Part shown: positions 63,770-64,000 of the stretch, one piece after another
How positions within the stretch are numbered: position 1 is the stretch's first letter
Layout: each line of letters opens with the position of its first letter
NCBI GenBank assembly: GCA_017938155.1
Contig: JAGBCD010000036.1
Span: 42,317 to 106,316 of the forward strand
Length of the DNA: 64,000 nt
DNA from: Paludibacteraceae bacterium
GTDB lineage: Bacteria > Bacteroidota > Bacteroidia > Bacteroidales > Paludibacteraceae
Direction of reading: 5' to 3'
Translations under genes and position numbers: made by a program
Notes under the pieces: model-generated
Told to the model about the DNA's origin: nothing
The model's input: the letters and a program-made list of their open reading frames with translations, nothing else
Database searches by the model: none

Positions 63770-63802
63770 AAGGGTATAGCAAGGGTATAGCAAGGGTATA
63801 CG
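63770..63802 (+). repeat. 11-bp tandem array, three units
   Basis: AAGGGTATAGC twice and AAGGGTATACG, in exact register, upstream of dedA. Different sequence from the other 11-bp arrays but the same period and a shared TATA core. Confidence 0.88.
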
Positions 63803-63839
63803 ATTGCACGTGCGGATTCACGAAACGATGTCGCGGGTT

Positions 63840-64000
63840 TCTTATCTCTGCCATGCCTTGAACGATTGCTACAAAGTTTCAAAGTTTCACGCATCAGAGA
63901 TGCTTGTTTCACCGCTTCGCTGTTTCAAGGTTTCATCACTCACAACTCCTCCCCTAAGTTAGGGGAGGTGCCCGCAGGGCGGAGGGGTCTGTCACCCCCA
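63840..64000 (-). repeat. Composite intergenic repeat, copy G (inverted, cut by window end)
   Basis: Contains the GAAAC module in reverse (63873-63937) and the CTCCCCTAAGTTAGGGGAG inverted repeat with GCCCGCAGGGCGGAGGGGTC; further hairpin modules would lie beyond base 64000. Confidence 0.85.

Noticed and set aside
6253-64000. CRISPR array
   Set aside because: Repeats are far apart or are gapless tandem arrays with no unique spacers, and no cas genes are present.

Overview
The window comes from a member of the Bacteroidota, most likely order Bacteroidales. The evidence is a set of TAnnTTTG / TTTG promoters with about 20 bp spacing and no strong Shine-Dalgarno sites, DUF2723 and DUF4924 proteins, a glycyl-tRNA synthetase of the single-chain type, and several very large secreted proteins whose C-termini look like type IX secretion (T9SS) sorting domains. 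I cannot name the genus; a Paludibacteraceae-like lineage is a guess only.

Layout. 1-4.7 kb (minus): nusA (cut by the window edge), rimP, and a large DUF2723 membrane glycosyltransferase-like protein. 4.9-18.0 kb (plus): a surface-polysaccharide cluster with two nucleotide-sugar dehydrogenases, a flippase, a polymerase-like protein, four glycosyltransferases or likely ones, a GNAT acetyltransferase, a PglC-type initiating sugar transferase and a PLP aminotransferase, with ftsY following 25 bp later. 18.5-44.7 kb (minus): 26 kb almost wholly given to secreted proteins. A six-gene array (44.7 to 27.4 kb) has gaps of 15-60 bp and a good promoter at 44.9 kb; a separately promoted 2861-residue protein follows. 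The 2861- and 2165-residue proteins are architectural paralogues: long N-terminal arrays of ~130-residue modules, then cysteine-bounded ~50-residue GCDSI repeats, a shared pre-terminal region and a T9SS-like terminus. The array also holds an outer-membrane barrel protein and a small protein with a C-terminal GD-W / hydrophobic / Arg-Lys tail. This is the best candidate for a little-described system.

45.6-63.7 kb: a stand-alone RelA/SpoT synthetase-domain protein; mltG and tyrS on divergent back-to-back promoters; a tRNA-Gln(UUG) with promoter and terminator; rplY-pth-LTA-synthase-like sulfatase; hslR-like, DUF4924, nth; glyS and a dipeptide epimerase (minus); ftsQ-ftsA-ftsZ plus a Wzz-like bitopic protein; dedA (minus).

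The intergenic DNA is unusual. A composite repeat of roughly 200-450 bp recurs seven times (6.3, 18.1, 45.3, 46.9, 53.6, 55.7, 63.9 kb) in both orientations. It contains hairpins with compensatory base changes between copies. It occupies every non-overlapping convergent gap in the window, and inverted copies flank the RelA/SpoT gene and the hslR-DUF4924-nth block. Separate short tandem arrays with 11-, 9- and 7-bp periods lie in several gaps. No CRISPR array, IS transposase, integrase or rRNA was seen.
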